A DNA stretch of 64,000 nt, taken from contig CP061009.1 of the NCBI GenBank assembly GCA_025808375.1, positions 496,001 to 560,000 on the forward strand, given 5' to 3'. Position numbers and translations under genes: made by a program. Below the pieces are notes generated by a model. It saw only the letters and a list, made by a program, of their open reading frames with translations, had not been told where the DNA came from and searched no databases. Source of the stretch: Duncaniella muricolitica (GTDB taxonomy: Bacteria; Bacteroidota; Bacteroidia; Bacteroidales; Muribaculaceae). This document shows positions 63,712 through 64,000 of this stretch, one piece after another. How positions within the stretch are numbered: the first letter of the stretch is position 1; every line of letters starts with the position of its first letter.

Positions 63712-64000
63712 ATGGAAATAGTATCTATCGAGAAAAAGACCTTCGAGATGATGGTGGCGTCCTTCAACGCCCTCTCGGAGAAGGTTGCCGCCCTGAGGCG
63801 CAGGAGCGACGGAGGGCGGCTGGAAAGGTGGCTCACGGGCGAGGAGGTCTGCGGGCAGTTGAGGATCAGCCCGCGCACGTTGCAGACCTTGCGTGACAGG
63901 CGGCTTATCGGCTACTCGCAGATTAACCGCAGGTTCTATTACAAGCCGGAGGAGGTCAAAAGGCTCATTCCGCTTATCGGCACGCTCTATCCCGGCGCAA
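63712..64000 (+). CDS. Helix-turn-helix protein, 3' end outside the window
   Basis: The 96 codons visible begin MEIVSIEKKTFEMMVASFNA, a coiled helix, then the winged helix LTGEEVCGQLRISPRTLQTL and RLIGYSQINRRFYYKPEEV. It belongs to the same family as the two excisionase-like genes but is transcribed divergently from them. It may regulate the excision operon or belong to a second module of the element. Confidence 0.8.
   Translation, partial: MEIVSIEKKTFEMMVASFNALSEKVAALRRRSDGGRLERWLTGEEVCGQLRISPRTLQTLRDRRLIGYSQINRRFYYKPEEVKRLIPLIGTLYPGA

Overview
The window looks like a chromosome segment of a gut Bacteroidales bacterium, most likely Muribaculaceae (S24-7). That is an inference from SusC/SusD pairs, promoters of the Bacteroidetes form TTTG-N19-21-TAnnTTTG, an N-succinylornithine-type transcarbamylase in the arginine operon, a GT3 glycogen synthase beside a DUF3417-type glucan phosphorylase, and moderately high GC.

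Layout. 1-7 kb: the end of a FecR anti-sigma gene, an STN-type SusC, a SusD and a thioredoxin-like lipoprotein, forming a nutrient-uptake locus under ECF-sigma control. 7-13 kb: an M18 aminopeptidase (minus), a candidate small RNA, an ECF sigma / membrane anti-sigma / outer-membrane barrel operon whose barrel gene carries a frameshift, and tRNA-Pro(CGG). 13.4-21.8 kb: an eight-gene arginine operon (GNAT, argG, argC, argD, argF', argB, argE, argH). 21.8-23.6 kb: a gene-free interval with a palindromic-element half-site, a 34-bp tandem array, a run of small hairpins, a 370-bp nested inverted repeat, and a possible 0.7-kb noncoding transcript bounded by a consensus promoter and a strong terminator. 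23.6-28.1 kb: a second argC with gltX, then rex with a degenerate FAH-fold partner, and an HD hydrolase. 28.1-40.2 kb: a minus-strand polysaccharide-utilisation-like cluster (GH97, lipoprotein, secreted protein with a T9SS-like tail, SusD, SusC, zinc metalloprotease). 40.2-51.8 kb: a candidate small RNA, lpxH, a DUF59 protein, polA, then polyprenyl synthetase, glycosyltransferase, glycogen synthase, glucan phosphorylase and an exported nitroreductase. 51.9-64 kb: an unrecognised gene, an IS21-family element with a decayed istA, and part of an integrative conjugative element resembling the CTnDOT excision module (two HTH excisionase-like genes, an orf3-like DUF3945 gene, a TopB/Exc topoisomerase, DUF1896, and an N6-methylase/helicase cut off by the IS).

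The most interesting items are the noncoding 21.8-23.6 kb interval, the heptamer repeats lying directly against three start codons, the palindromic element family at gene 3' ends, Ala at the specificity position of the succinylornithine transcarbamylase together with a GNAT gene heading the operon, and a stem-loop that places the DUF1896 start codon next to a long stem.
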